64,000 bases of DNA from Glebionis coronaria. Its lineage: Eukaryota > Streptophyta > Magnoliopsida > Asterales > Asteraceae. The position numbers were made by a program, and so were the translations under genes. The notes under the pieces are model-generated. The model did not search any database. It was not told the DNA's origin and saw only the letters and a program-made list of their open reading frames with translations. The stretch's first letter is position 1; each line of letters opens with the position of its first letter. Of this stretch, positions 12,888 to 25,019 are shown in pieces. The stretch lies in the NCBI GenBank assembly GCA_025667525.1, contig CM046880.1:599883452-599947451 (forward strand), given 5' to 3'.

Positions 12888-12971
<84 letters not shown>
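12888..12971. repeat. (TA)n microsatellite, about 84 bp
   Basis: Uninterrupted TA run. The Tyr/Ile open frame across it is an artefact of the repeat. Confidence 0.95.
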
Positions 12972-12974
<3 letters not shown>

Positions 12975-13146
12975 TCTAGGTGAACTAACAATTCACAACT
13001 AAACTTTATATTCTCAAATCCATATAAGTTTTAGATATATATAGCCTATACTTTATTTTTTGTAAATATCCAATGGTTAAAACTACGAGTACTTTTTATC
13101 AAACATTACTTTTTAGTGGATCTGGTTTCGCCCCAAGTATTTTCCT

Positions 13147-13260
13147 ATATAAGTACTAGTCTCCTCACACACGTCTCTCTCAAACCACTCACACATTTCA
13201 ATTAAGAGAAAAAAAAACACTCTCACCCATCTAAGGGCGATACTAGGGATTTTTTTAAGA
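13147..13260 (+). promoter_or_regulatory. Possible promoter and pyrimidine-rich leader
   Basis: A TATATAAG box at 13147-13154 is followed by a C/T-rich stretch typical of plant 5' leaders. A coding frame downstream could not be established. Around 13750-13850 there is a GTAG acceptor-like site and a short tail, so a small gene or a relic is possible. Confidence 0.25.
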
Positions 13261-14139
13261 GAGGACAAATGTGAAGTCTAGTAATGTCATTAACTCGTTC
13301 TTTGTTGTTGTAACGACAATGATTTTTCCTTTAATGAAAGTGAACTTGTTTAGGTTGAACAAAAATGTTATTATATGGACAATATTTAGGACATTTTTAT
13401 TTTAAGGTTGTTTCGTGTCTTCTGGAGGCCTAGATCGAAAATATGATCTAGGAATTCCGGATATCTAAAATTTTGAATAATGGTTTTATGTATTCGAATA
13501 TCCGAAACTAGGTATCCATATGTTTTAAATTTTTGTATATCGTATATATGATTTTTGAATGGAGACTTGAGGCCGGATACCCATCTAGATGTGAAACATG
13601 GAGACTTCTACGGGACGAGGACACATGAAAACAGTTGCGAACTTGTAATTATAAACCCTCGCTCGCATTTCGATCAATTTATATAGGTTGTTTGGTTATG
13701 AGTTTGTGACTTAGATCTTTTAATTTGTTTGTGCACGTGTAGGCCAACCTTCACCACCTGTTATTGCTGAAGAAGAAGAGTAAGATCGGTGCACGACAAT
13801 GATGAAAGAAGCTAAGCTAGCTAGCAAGTCAGCTGTTAATTAATTTATGTTTTTAACTTTTAAGTAGTAACGTATTATCTATGTGTCCTAAATTAAACAT
13901 TTTATGGTTAACTAGTTTAATCATTGATCAAATGTTTTGTTATTGTGTTGGTTTATGTGTTTTATTATGTATAGTTGATCTTAAGAATATGAGTTAATAT
14001 TGTTTTGTGTCTTGATTTTAATTGGTGACCATACTATACTCATGTTTTGTGATGATAACGACCATCTCGTACGTGGCTTGTTGATTGTTTGCGGGTTCGT
14101 CCAGCCGATGATTAAATTGTCATTCAATACATAATCTTT
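13261..14139. other. No gene established
   Basis: Lies between the possible promoter at 13147 and the repeat at 14140. No convincing frame. Confidence 0.25.
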
Positions 14140-14300
14140 GGTGTTAGGTGTTCTTATTTACAATTTAGGTAGTGGATTTGTTACTTGTGTCGTTGTTGAT
14201 TAAAGGAATGGCGTGATCAGTAAAATATTTTGTAATGTCATAAACTTCAAATGATAGTTGATCAAGTCACAAATGGTTCTGGTTTCAATTTTAAGATTGT
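14140..14300 (+). repeat. Segment shared with 32910-33065
   Basis: Both segments share GGTRTTA near the start, CGTTGTTGAT/CATTGTTGAT, the exact stretch GTAAAATATTTTGTAATGTC, and GGTTCTGGTT near the end, in the same order and orientation. It looks like a diverged duplication of intergenic or 3' flanking sequence. Confidence 0.6.
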
Positions 14301-14946
14301 GTGTCTAGGTTTGAGTTTAGTTTCATTCACAAACATTCGATCAAGCATACTATTTCAGGATGTCGAGCCATACTAATACACTAATAATTGCTTTGTTAAG
14401 TGAGTCAGATAGATTTTACTTTCATATTAATGAATGATCTTGACGATCATAAATTATCTAGATTAAGGTTAGAGTTTCAAGCTATTGTGGATTTTAGGTT
14501 GTATAATTTTTCAAATCTTAGTATTGGCCTAATTGGTATAGTTTTATTTTCTATTTCATTAAAAACTAGTTATACGTAATGTTCCAAACAAAGCCTATAA
14601 AAATTCATATTATCAAAAGAATAGTTCTTTTCGGGAAAGAACCGGAACGATCCGATTCCATCCCGAAAACTGAAAAATTAGAATTATAGCAACCAAGAAT
14701 CATAGCGTGGTTCTAATATACGGTTCGATTCTCAGTCAATTCCGATACGGTTCCTCAATTCTTGTGGTTTTCCAAAATATTTTTGAACACCCTTACAATA
14801 AAGAAGAACGCAAAGAGTTTTATTGGCATTTCTCGACTTGCAAATTACTATCGTCGACATTTGCCAACTTGCAAATTATTATCAGTATTTGGCAACACTA
14901 ATAGTATAATAAACTTTTATTCTTTTAATTTAAAAGAAAAAGTACC

Positions 14947-15325
14947 AATGTTTTGAAAACCGGGTTTTAAATCAACCCGGTTGAGTCACCAGCTCTAGGT
15001 CAACCCGGGTCGAATCGGATTTTTAAATTTTTGTCTTTTTTTCATATTTTTAATAATTAACAAAAATTATATATAGAACCATGAAAACTTTCATATATTG
15101 AACATATAAATAATTTACCAACCAATATAATATGTTAAAATAAAATTCCGTCGTAAATATATAAAGTTCACATATATTTTTTTCAAAACCCTAAATATTC
15201 GAGAACCGGCTTAACCCGGGGCACCCGAAACTTGATGAGTCTAGCCGAGTTTCAAAAATATGAAAATCGATTCAATCTGACCCATTTTTCGACCGGAACC
15301 GGGTCAACCCGAATATGAAAACATT
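14947..15325. mobile_element. MITE-like element with AATGTTTT ends
   Basis: The ends are inverted: AATGTTTTGAAAACCGGG on the left and CCCGAATATGAAAACATT on the right. Sub-terminal AACCCGG words occur at both ends. Length is about 379 bp. No coding capacity is seen and the target duplication is unclear. Confidence 0.6.
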
Positions 15326-15388
15326 AAGAAAAACCACATCGTTGATCCTTAAAGTTTTCACACTTCACTAAAGCAAAGAAAAATTCTA

Positions 15389-15598
15389 CTACATTCGTCT
15401 CAATATTATTATCCCTTACAAAAAACACATAGTTTTAGAAAAATACATTATTAGCTAATTATTTTAAGTCTTTTTTGAATTTTGTAATTATAATTTTAAA
15501 CAAAAGTAGTATAATAAAGTTGATCAAATGTTTTTTTTAATTATTAATAATGGAAAATAAAATTAAAAAATCTTAAAATAATATTAGGATGGAAGGAG
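15389..15598. mobile_element. Stowaway-like MITE
   Basis: Inverted ends CTACATTCGTCTCAATATTA and TAATATTAGGATGGAAGGAG are flanked on both sides by TA. The length (210 bp), AT-rich interior and TA target fit Stowaway (Tc1/mariner) elements. Confidence 0.75.
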
Positions 15599-16505
15599 TA
15601 ATATAAACTTCTAAAATTTAATGATTAAAATCTCATAAAAAAATTGTATTTTATGCATGATATACAAAAACACCCAATAGATTTGGTAATTATATGAAAA
15701 TAATGACTCTCAAACTAATTAAAATATACATTTATATGATAACAGTGTTTAAGGAAGGATATGCATGTTGATATTAAGAAAAATAATTATCTTTTTCTCT
15801 CTTTCTTCTTTGAGCTTGAGATATAATTTTTGTTAAATGTGCTAAGATATGTATTTTCTTTATCATAACAAATATATCGATCTAGCTAAGAGTTTCCTGG
15901 ATATTTCTTTTGTCATTACAAATTTTTGACTTGACTAGCTAGTACATATTACGATTTAAATATTAATCTCTTGTAATTCAAAAATCTATTTGAACTTATA
16001 GTAAGAGACTTTTTTGTGTGGTTTACTTAGAAATGGGATGACACAGACTTATATGGCCATAGTTGTTTAAGAGGATGTGAACCCATGCAGCATGACACTG
16101 ATCGAGTTTTGTTGTTGTTGATGAAGATGTCGAACACCGTATACATTTGACCAATAATTTTACAATCTGTTCATTTCATCAAAGAAAACAAAGAAATTTA
16201 ATGTATTGAATTATTGGTGTAGCAATAATTGAATGCTCTAAGAAATGGTCCATATCAAAGAAGAAAAAAGAAAAAAAAAAAAAAATTTACATTATAAAGT
16301 TCATACTAATAAGAGTTCAGTTTTGCATGAAACTTTTTATAATAAAATAGCATTCATTTGATGTTTAAATTTTAAATAGTTATATCACTGAAAAGTATGT
16401 AAAAGCAAATATAACAAAGTAGAAGTTGAATGACCAGATTGTTTATAAGGTTAATTTAATATTAATTCAAACTAGTACATATGTGTTTTGAAGTTTTTTA
16501 TAGTA
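15599..16505. other. AT-rich intergenic, no gene seen
   Basis: Nothing beyond simple A-tracts. Confidence 0.4.
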
Positions 16506-16560
16506 CTAGACGAATATCCGCGCATAGCGGCGGAAGTTCGTGGCGTCAGATAATTGACGA
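16506..16560 (-). mobile_element. Helitron 3' terminus, reverse orientation
   Basis: On the minus strand it reads CCGCCGCTATGCGCGG, a short spacer, then CTAG and T. It is close in sequence to the terminus at 4545-4595. The element would extend to higher coordinates. Its 5' end is not identified. Confidence 0.55.
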
Positions 16561-17438
16561 TACAATATATTGTGGTAAATGTTTTGTGTAACATTTAAAA
16601 CAGAAAGTGGAAATATAGGAATGAAAGGCTGGTATTGTTCTATTTCAGAGCAATTAATCCATGAAACCAAAAAAGCCTCATTTTCAATTAGATACATTAC
16701 TAATGTTTCGTGGGTAGTATCTCTACAGCCATTTTCTGGTATCATGAAGCTTAAATTCGCTTACTTTTATAAAATTAAGCTGCAAGGTTTATCAGCTAAC
16801 AGCAATCAAGAAATCATCAAGGTAGGTATCTTAACCATATAGGTTAGAATTAATCACGAGATGTTGGGTGCCCGCGCTTCGCTGCGAAGCATGTGTTGGC
16901 CTTTTTTTGGTGTCATTTTTCAGGAATGTTTGTACAGTAACTTGTTTGTGTCGGGTTTTTTGGGTTGTAAGAGCTTTCTAGTAATTTATATAATCATTTC
17001 TCGAAGCATCTCAAATCCATGGTTGTTTGTTTGTGATCATCGCCAATGTTTAATTTGTACCTACCTTTTCAAACTTGAATGGAAACATATGTGAAGTTTT
17101 CTGTTTATAGTTTATAGATGTATTCTCTAACATCAAATAGTCACTGTTTGGACAGGTAATGGTAGCTATTTTGTTGAAAAGTATGCAATTACAGATTATC
17201 ATAAGAAAATGTTGCAACTTCGTCTTCTTTAACCTCACATTTAGCTTCATCGTTTTCATCTTCCTCTTATAACATAACTACTCGTTTCAAATAATTTTGG
17301 CAACGTTTGCTTGTCTTTTTCTTCTAGCATTTGTTTGTTGTTCTTTTCAAAACTTCATTTGTGATCCAATAGGCACCCACAAACTCCTGCATGCCCATTT
17401 CCGTTAAGCATGGTATCTCCTGTATGTGATTAACAAAT
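16561..17438. other. Putative Helitron interior, no gene recognised
   Basis: Includes a short perfect stem GCTTCG-CT-GCGAAGC... near 16876 next to GCCCGCG, similar to other Helitron-end motifs in the window. Confidence 0.3.
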
Positions 17439-17669
17439 TCATAGAGAACCAAACATGTACCTGGTGGCATTTGCATTAGCAGCTGTTGAAGAATCAGATA
17501 AATGAACCTCGTCATAATAATCAACAATCTCCATTCTCCTTTCATAATTTAACTTTTTCAGATCTTTAACCAACACAAAACCTTTTGCAAGCATGTTGTT
17601 CATAACATTCTCAGCCTTAGCAAGAGCAGAGTTGTTAGCAGCAGGAACATCCCTTCTATACCGGTACAA
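17439..17669 (-). pseudogene. Unrecognised coding fragment inside putative Helitron
   Basis: Reads RDVPAANNSALAKAENVMNN, MLAKGFVLVKDLKKLN, then YERRMEIVDYYDEVHLSDSS and a stop. The segment AENVMNNMLAKGFVLVKD resembles the MLAKGFxLGKDA region of plant BPA1-like RRM proteins, but the rest does not, so the assignment is weak. It lies on the same strand as the Helitron end at 16506, as expected for a captured exon. Confidence 0.3.
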
Positions 17670-18992
17670 AGAAATTTATAAAGATTTAAGGGAGGAATTA
17701 TTAAATATGCAAAAAAGGGTTGTAAATTATTTCTTGCAGGAGTAGCAGCCGTAGCAGCTGACTGAAGCTAGTATTCGGGGTCTAAAATGACAGTCAGAGA
17801 CGTATCAACTGTTTTTGCGCCCTCATATACCATTATTTGCATTATTTTTCTGACAATGTTGAATTTATAAGTTATGTAAAAGTGTTAGATTTAAAAAAAA
17901 TAAGAAACGAAAACAATATACCTAGCCAACCAAGCTTTCATTCTACTATCATTCTACCTCCATTCAGTTTAAAAAAAATGTATCTCGAATTCATTAATCA
18001 CAAAGAAAATCACAAAGAACATTAAGTTACAAATTAAAACAAATACATGCGAGGCTATAAATAATGACGAAGTAAGAGACCCCGGAATCATAGTGCCTGC
18101 TATTATCAAATTAGATCATTTATATATCGATGTTGTGATAGCTAACAGTTTTGATGCTTCATTAAAATAATTTATAATCGCCTATGAGGCTCATACATAT
18201 TGAAAAAAAGTGGATCCATCCACCATGGATGCAAACCTAATAATTTACCCTACCAAGATTCGGTCGATCACAACCTTAACTCGGTTCGAAAGATAGAACC
18301 CCCCGCCCCCCATGTCTCGTTATAATACAAACCTCATTGACTTGAAGTACAAGCCACCATAATATGTGGAGTCCCACAATCGCATACAAAGTACCCGTAG
18401 ATAAGGTCAACAAATAATAAAAAGATAGACTCAAAAACCACCGGGTTATGTAATATCCTATAGTGTCGTGGTGACTTCGGTCGATGGTGATGGTGGTGTC
18501 TATGGAGGCGACGGTGGTCGAAGACAACTTTTGGAGGTGTGTGTATGCTAGAATGGGAGAAAGGGAAAAGAATGATCGTCTGTGTGTGTTGAACCCTTTT
18601 GGGTGTGTGTTTATATGTGATTTGAGGCTTGAAAGTTTCAACTTTGCTTAAATCATTTCCTATTTTAAAATTTAAAAACCGTGTACAGCATTTGTGATTC
18701 ATTTGTAACTGAATGTCACATTTCCTTAATTATGATTGTTGAAACTTTCAACAACTATTCTACAGCTATTTGATTCCTTTCATGAGAAGCTTGGTTGAAA
18801 ATTTTCAACTTTTCAAGTTTCAACAAATGGGATACACCCTTTATAGGGTATATAGATATGAATATTAATATACATTCTCCCTTTACGAAAATACAATTAA
18901 AGTTTCCTCAAGTTACTTCATTTTCCTGGGTAGGGCCACGCGTGCGACGACTTATGAAAGGTTGAAAAATTCGTTGCATTATGTCCAAGTAA
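17670..18992. other. Intergenic, no supported gene
   Basis: Overlapping open frames at 18276-18702 on the minus strand are low-complexity (His/Pro/Thr-rich) with no domain. Confidence 0.35.
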
Positions 18993-19345
18993 AATTACTA
19001 CAAGAATTTTAACTTTCAGTGACGACGCGCATCCTCTCTGAAGGTCTGAAGGTAAAGAAATGTTGTCCCTAAGATTTTTAGTTACGACATGTCGTCTTCA
19101 AAATTTCGACCCTAAACCTTCGTCCCTAAAATTCTTAATGACGATAAGTCAACTCTTATAGTGACGACATTTGGGGCCCGCATGAACTCAAACAAAACTT
19201 TTAAACATGTGGGTCCGGTTAGCTTTGGGACGACAATGTCGTCCCTATTATTTTTCTAATTTAGTTAATTTTCTTTTATAAATATTTTTTAAAAAGTTTG
19301 TAAATTAAAATAAATATTACTTAAGGACGACATTATCGTCCCTAA
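18993..19345. mobile_element. CACTA-type element, end fragment
   Basis: Starts ACTACAAGAATTTTAACTTT, one base short of the canonical CACTACAAGAA end. Sub-terminal motifs repeat in both orientations: GACGACATGTCG-like and GGACGACAWTRTCGTCC. No opposite end was found, and another CACTA element lies immediately downstream. Confidence 0.55.
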
Positions 19346-19728
19346 AATATTTATATAAAAAACTTTTTGTTTTTATATTTCGAATTCATTTAATAAAAAA
19401 AATTATTATTTATGTATTTACAATGCTTTTGAATATTAGCATTATTTTAAAACAAAATATTCCTAAATACCCAAATCAAACTCAAAGACATAATCAATCA
19501 TATGACTACACAAAATTCAATTGTGCCAAAATTTCTAAAATACAAGCAGATACAATAAAGCAAATTGTTTTCCCATCTAAAGCAATATTCTAAAACCTAC
19601 CAATGTACATAGATTGAACTTCAATTTTGCTTTCACTTCTTTCGCCTTTAAATTCTTTTTTGCTTTCTACTACATGAATCCAAACACTACAACATTCGCG
19701 CCCTACCCTAACGATATTTTTGGTGTTT

Positions 19729-21503
19729 CCCCAGCGACATGTCGCTGGGGAACGATATCCCCAGCGACATGTCGCTAGGGTACGCTAGTTGTTAAAAGTA
19801 TCCCCAGCGACTTCCCCCAGCGACACGTGGACCCCACAGACTTTTCCTGGAAGAACAGATTGCCACGGTGGCAATATTTTCCCCAGCGACATGTCGCTGG
19901 GGAAAATTACTTATTAAACCAAAAAATTAAGTTAAACTTAACCAGTTTAGCTAATTACAAAGTTTCCCCCAGCGACATGTCGCTGGGGAAACTTTCCTTT
20001 CATTTGACTTGTCAACGCGTTGTCGTTGACTTGTCAACGCTTTCCAAAGTTTCCCCAGCGACATGTCGCTGGGGAAACTCTTGATACGTTTGACTTGTCA
20101 ACGATTTGCGTTTGACTTGTCAACGAATAACCAAAGTTTCCCCAGCGACATGTCGCTGGGGAAGAGTCTGCAGTTTTTTTTTTAAATTGCCTGCACAGCA
20201 GGCGTTTTCCATATTTTTTTCGGAAAAAATCTACCAAAACCTGTAACCAAAACCTGTATTTGCTCACCAAAAGACACATATAAAGTAAACTTGAAATACA
20301 AATCAACACAAACGCGGAATAAGTTCAAACTTGCACCAAAATATAATATAACGTTCTAATGATCACATGGATACTAGGAATAAGTCGGGATAGTTAAGGA
20401 TACTAGGGAAACAAGCATTCTAATTTAGGATAATAGGGAAACAAGTCAAGATGAAAATAAAGAAACTATGTACCATACTAACAAACACATATATGACACG
20501 ACTAGCTCGCGTCATCGCCACCCTCCCGATCCTCAGCATCATCACCCGGGCGAATCCCGCTCCCGCTGGCACCAGCATCATCACCCGGGCGACTCCCACT
20601 CCCGCTGGCACCACCACTCTCATATGCGGCAAAAAGATCGCCATACCTGGGGTCGTTTCTGAACAAGCCCATCATGAAATCAACATCCCGATCCCGACGA
20701 GTCTCAGGGGGTGGTGGCGAAAAGCACGGGGGAGTACTGGTGTATCCCGGCAATACCATACCCACGCCAGGATGGTGGCCGCGAAACTTGCCTCCTCGCA
20801 CCATCCTGTTGATCTCGGCAGTGGTGTGCTCACCCGTCGCCTCTAGCTCCCTCATCTGATCCTGTGTGGTGACAATAACACAAGATAGTAAATATATTAG
20901 TCGGGTTGCTAGATTATTAATCAATGATTCATTAAAGTGTGTTTTGAAAAGAATACTTACATACAACTGGAGAGACTGCTCATCTATAAATACACCATCT
21001 GAATTCGTATGCAGACGATAGAACATGTCGATCTCTGTAGGCTCCTGTTGGGTTTCGGACGCCTTTTGCTGTACATACACACGTAAGTAAGATCAATCTA
21101 ATTAAATGCGGCAATAGTAATATGTATGTAAAATCAATTTTTTGTAAAATAAGCGCGTTAACTGAATATCTTTGGAGGGAATCCTAAAAGTTTCCCCAGT
21201 GACTTGTCGCTGGGGAAAATTTTTGGCATAAATTAAACAACGCATTAACGCTAATCACTTGGATTAGACGTGGGAGAAAGTTTCCCCAGCGACATGTCGC
21301 TGGGGAAAAGTTGACGGGTTAATCTCTCGCTTGCATTAATTGTGAAGTAGTTTGGTCAAAATTCAGTCAACTTTTCCCCAGCGACATGTCGCTGGGGAAA
21401 TGTTTCTTTATTTTTTGGTCAAAATTTTTTCGAGAAAGTTTGCCACGTCAGAAAGTTTTTGTCGTTTAGCGACTTTTCTCCAACGACATCATGTCGCTGG
21501 GGA
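19729..21503. repeat. Array of 22-bp perfect palindromes
   Basis: The half-site CCCCAGCGACA is followed directly by its complement TGTCGCTGGGG. Perfect copies start at 19729, 19881, 19967, 20053, 20140, 21284 and 21376. Variant copies start at 19759, 21194 and about 21476, with half-sites near 19802. Copies cluster in both subterminal zones and avoid the central exons. This is where CACTA transposases bind in known elements (En/Spm TNPA sites), so a binding role is inferred. Confidence 0.9.
20502..21068 (-). CDS. CACTA transposase-associated protein, partial (two exons)
   Basis: Exon 20961-21068 follows a TACAG acceptor and reads QQKASETQQEPTEIDMFYRL then HTNSDGVFIDEQSLQLY. It ends at GTAAGT. 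After a 99-bp intron and CACAG, exon 20502-20861 continues in phase: DQMRELEATGEHTTAEINRM, VRGGKF, then a Pro-rich and Gly/Ser/Asp-rich tail to TAG. This matches the C-terminal part of the plant En/Spm-linked transposase family (Ptta/Transposase_24 type). The upstream exons are missing from the element, so it cannot make the full protein. Higher GC than its surroundings. Confidence 0.65.
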   Translation of the reverse strand, partial: QKASETQQEPTEIDMFYRLHTNSDGVFIDEQSLQLYVSILFKTHFNESLINNLATRLIYLLSCVIVTTQDQMRELEATGEHTTAEINRMVRGGKFRGHHPGVGMVLPGYTSTPPCFSPPPPETRRDRDVDFMMGLFRNDPRYGDLFAAYESGGASGSGSRPGDDAGASGSGIRPGDDAEDREGGDDAS

Positions 21504-21759
21504 AAACCCCGATGGGGAAGGGCTGGATTATTGTAGTGAAAGTTTGTTTGCATTTAAAGTCTTCCGACATAGCTTTGCTTCCTTTGGCTCTTCTAATCCA
21601 ACAATTAGAGTTGGACACATTCAACTCCTTTAAAGTCTTCATTTGCTTTTGTCCTATGAGGTCTTAGCTTCTCAAACTTAGCCAATATGTCTACTAGAGA
21701 TAGTATGGTGTTATCTTCTTCAATCACAAAAATTCTATCATGAGTTAACTGAAAATTAA

Positions 21760-21862
21760 CTCAAACCCCTGAATAGGGAGGGTTTTAACTGGTTTGAGTC
21801 TGTGTGGCGGTGGGCTTAAACCCCGTGGATTAGTCGGCCAATGAGTCAGAAATCACGGTAAC

Positions 21863-21890
<28 letters not shown>
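21760..21890 (+). mobile_element. 5'-truncated SINE with 16-bp target duplication
   Basis: The body carries CCGTGGATTAGTCGGCCAA and ends in a long A tract. It matches the 3' half of the full-length SINE at 27496-27729. The perfect 16-bp duplication GTTAACTGAAAATTAA lies at 21744-21759 and 21891-21906. The intact duplication and long tail suggest a recent insertion. Confidence 0.9.
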
Positions 21891-21893
<3 letters not shown>

Positions 21894-21906
21894 AACTGAA
21901 AATTAA

Positions 21907-23039
21907 ACAAGAATAAAGGTTGTCAATTCACTTCCGTATCATTACTGTTAACTACGAAAATGATGGACACTACTTAGACAAAAAGAAATGTGTGTTCACA
22001 ATAATAAACTCAACACTATTATCAATAATCTGTAGTTAACACATCACTAGTCTACAAAAGCTTAGACTTGTAGATAGAAATTGTTTAAATTGACTTTAAT
22101 TGACTTTAATACCTTAAACAACAAACCTAAGAATCCACAAACAACAGATATGCAATTAATAATCGAGTTAAAAATAACTGCTAGTTGTATTAATAATCGA
22201 TGATGGTGGCAGTGGGTTATGGTGGCTGAGATTGAAGATGATGGTGACAGTGTCCGTTGCCAATATCAAAAGAGTAACCATAAAGATGGCACACTTAAAG
22301 ATTATTTTTCCATAATCACGAAAAATAATTTTGAGTACTACCAAATAAGAGAACTTAACCCAGGAGGTTTAAGTGGACGGTGTTAAGGTTCTTATCATGA
22401 TTGATAACTGGATCAAACTTGTTTCATAGTAGTATGATTAAATAGTATATACATGTGTACCATTTGGGCTACTTCTATATACTAAAGAGTAAATATTAAA
22501 TAAAATAGATAAATATGTGGAAAAGAGTAAATATTAAATAAAATAGATAAATATGTGGAAAAGACCTGTTGACGTGTCAGTTACAAGTTAATATATTGAC
22601 ATAGTTGAAACAAATTTTAAAGTTTATTGGTGATAAATTAGTAAGTGTTTAAAGTCGGTATATTTGAGTAAGTACGTTGGTATTATATAACTTTTACCCA
22701 ATAATAAAATTCAAACATTATTTTTTAAAACAGTGTTTTATTACAACTGATTATCTAATAATTCATTTTACATAAGCAATCCCAAACACCCCTATGTAGA
22801 ATGTTTGGTTTTGATTGTAAGGCGCCGTTGCGTTCAACATTTTGAAATTCTCGAATTCTAAATTCTTGTAAATTAAAATTCTTAAGAATTTAAAATTTCA
22901 GAATTTAAAATGCTTACGCCTGTTTGGTTGGCAGAAATTCAAAATATTTTGAAATCTTGAATTTTAGTTGAACCAATTAACGAATAAATATTCTTTATAT
23001 AAATATTCGATTAAAAGAGTAAAAATCGAATTTACATTT
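21907..23039. other. Intergenic, no gene seen
   Basis: Contains a short direct repeat near 22484-22560 (AGAGTAAATATTAAATAAAA twice). Otherwise AT-rich. Confidence 0.4.
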
Positions 23040-23600
23040 TTTAATAAAAATTCAATAAATTTTATAAAACATTTATATAAATTTTATAAAAAATTTCTAT
23101 AACTTTTTATAAACAATTTATATAAATTTTATAAACAATTTATATAAATTTTATAACAAAATTCTATAAAATTTTTATTTAAATTTGATTAAAAGATTTA
23201 TATAAATTTTATAAAAAAAATTAATAAATTTTATAGAAAATTTATTTAAATTTTATAAAAAGTTTCTATAAATTTCATAACCAATTTATATAAATTTTAT
23301 AAAAAGTTTCTTTAAATTTTATATAAATTTATATAAAAAATTTATAAAAAATTTATATAAATTTTATAAAAAGATTTATATAAAATTTATAAAAAATTTA
23401 CATAAATTTTATAAAAAATTTCAATGAATTTTATAAAAAACTAATTTAAATTTTATAAAAAAATTATAAATTTTTTTATAATATTTATAAAAGAATTCTA
23501 TAACCTTTATCAAAAAGTATATAAATTTTATAAATGTTTTATGTAAATTTTGTTTTTGTTTTGAGTTTTATAAAAAGCTTTTTATATAAATTTTATTTTT
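23040..23600. repeat. Extremely AT-rich degenerate tandem repeat
   Basis: Dozens of loose copies of TTTATATAAATTTTATAAAA with variable A/T spacing. No coding content. Confidence 0.85.
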
Positions 23601-24364
23601 ACTATTTAAAAGAGTAAAAACTAAAAAAATAATTTTGATATAATTTTTTTTTAATTTTATAATTTTTTATATAATCATAAAAATGGCTAGAAAAAAAGTT
23701 TATAAAAAATAATTTTCAAGTAAATTAAAATTCCTCATATTTTGGAGTAATTATAATATCTTTCGTTTTGGCATTTTGAAGAATTTTAAATTTCTTCATT
23801 AAACATGCCAAACATAATATTTGAAAGAAATTAAAATATAAATATTTTGAATATCTATAATATCCTCCAATATATCTCAACCAAACTGCACTTAACTGTA
23901 ATTCAATAACTCCAAATATATAAAGATAATTTGTCTAAACTATTTATTTGGTTTGATTTTTATTGGTGCGGTTCGCTTTTGATTTTTTTTAATAAACTTT
24001 GGTTCGGTTCTAGTTAATGTTTTTCTCAACCTGAATTTTTGGTTTGGGTTTGGTTTTAAATTGATGATCACGCATACCTCAATCAATCAACTTCCTAGAA
24101 TGTATGACATTACACCTTCCAGCCCACCTTCTACGTCATTTGAGCGTCTTGTTATGCCAAAAAAAAAAATAAAGCATGATATTTTAATTAAAAATAACTT
24201 TTGAATTAAGTATTTTTTTTTATCATTTGCTTTTCCTTTTATCATCACATGTTCAAAAATTTTGGACTCGAAAAATCATATTTTGGTATTTTATAGTATA
24301 AGTTACATGACTTTTATGACCTCTCAATCATCCGGAGTTTTCATGAAATTTCTTTTGTCATTAC

Positions 24365-24955
24365 AAGAAAAAGTTCTACATAAACCATTTGTTTAGTATA
24401 AACCCAATCAACCAATTATAACCATCTATTTTTTTCATCTAACAAAAAAATATATTTTTTAAAAATTTAATATCTCACAAACCGTTAATCGTTACGCAAA
24501 ACAAAACATACCATCGTGACGAGAATTAAATCATCTTTCAAACGAGGGGCACATGTATATACTTTCGACAAACTTTTTTTTCGACTTTTTTTCTTAAGTC
24601 ACGTCTGAGAGAATCATATATGATTCGTCACGAAATATATATGATTCGTCAAACATATATGATTCGTCACGAAACATATATGATTCGTGACGAATCATAT
24701 ATGATTCGTGACGAATCATATATAATTCTCTCAGACGTGACTTAAGAAAAAAAGTCGAAAAAAAATTCGTCGAAAGTATATACATGTGCCCCTCGATAGA
24801 AAGATGATTTAATTTTCGTTGCAATAGTGTATTTTTTGTCACTCGACGATTTACCGTTTGTGAGTTATTTAACTTTTAAGAAAAAGCTGGAAAGTTAATT
24901 TGAATGAATATGATTGGTTGATATGATCTATGCTAAAAAGAAGGTATATGTTGAT
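24365..24955. mobile_element. Foldback element with long hairpin
   Basis: Sequence on the two sides is complementary over most of its length. Outer parts match loosely: CAACCAATTATAACC against the complement of GAATATGATTGGTTG, then TCTCACAAACCG against CGGTTTGTGAGTT-like sequence. The core at about 24545-24800 matches very closely, from GGGGCACATGTATATACTTT to its complement. The core holds repeated CATATATGATTCGT words. Target duplication was not resolved. Confidence 0.75.
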
Positions 24956-25019
24956 CTCAACTTTACAAATTTCCAACTTGACAACCACTAGAATTCTTTT
25001 TATTGTAAAAAATTACATG

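Larger units (their letters stand above)
19685..21538. mobile_element. CACTA transposon with palindromic subterminal array
   Basis: The left end is CACTACAACATTCGCGCCCT. The right end is the complement of CACTACAATAATCCAGCCCT. Both are flanked by AAA, a 3-bp target duplication as expected for CACTA. Length is 1854 bp. Both subterminal regions carry a repeated 22-bp palindrome (see 19729-21503). The interior holds two exons of a transposase-associated gene on the minus strand but no full transposase, so it is non-autonomous. Confidence 0.88.

Noticed and set aside
12776..12979. 67-codon frame ending in Tyr/Ile repeats
   Set aside because: It is produced by the TA microsatellite.
18276..18702. 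Two overlapping minus-strand frames of about 120 codons
   Set aside because: Low-complexity His/Thr/Pro-rich text, no domain, and both frames open over the same DNA.
20451..20846. 131-codon open frame on the plus strand
   Set aside because: It is antisense to the spliced CACTA exon, whose splice sites and wording are far better supported.
19729..21503. CRISPR-like repeat array
   Set aside because: Repeats are palindromic, unevenly spaced and inside CACTA ends; this is a plant nuclear context.
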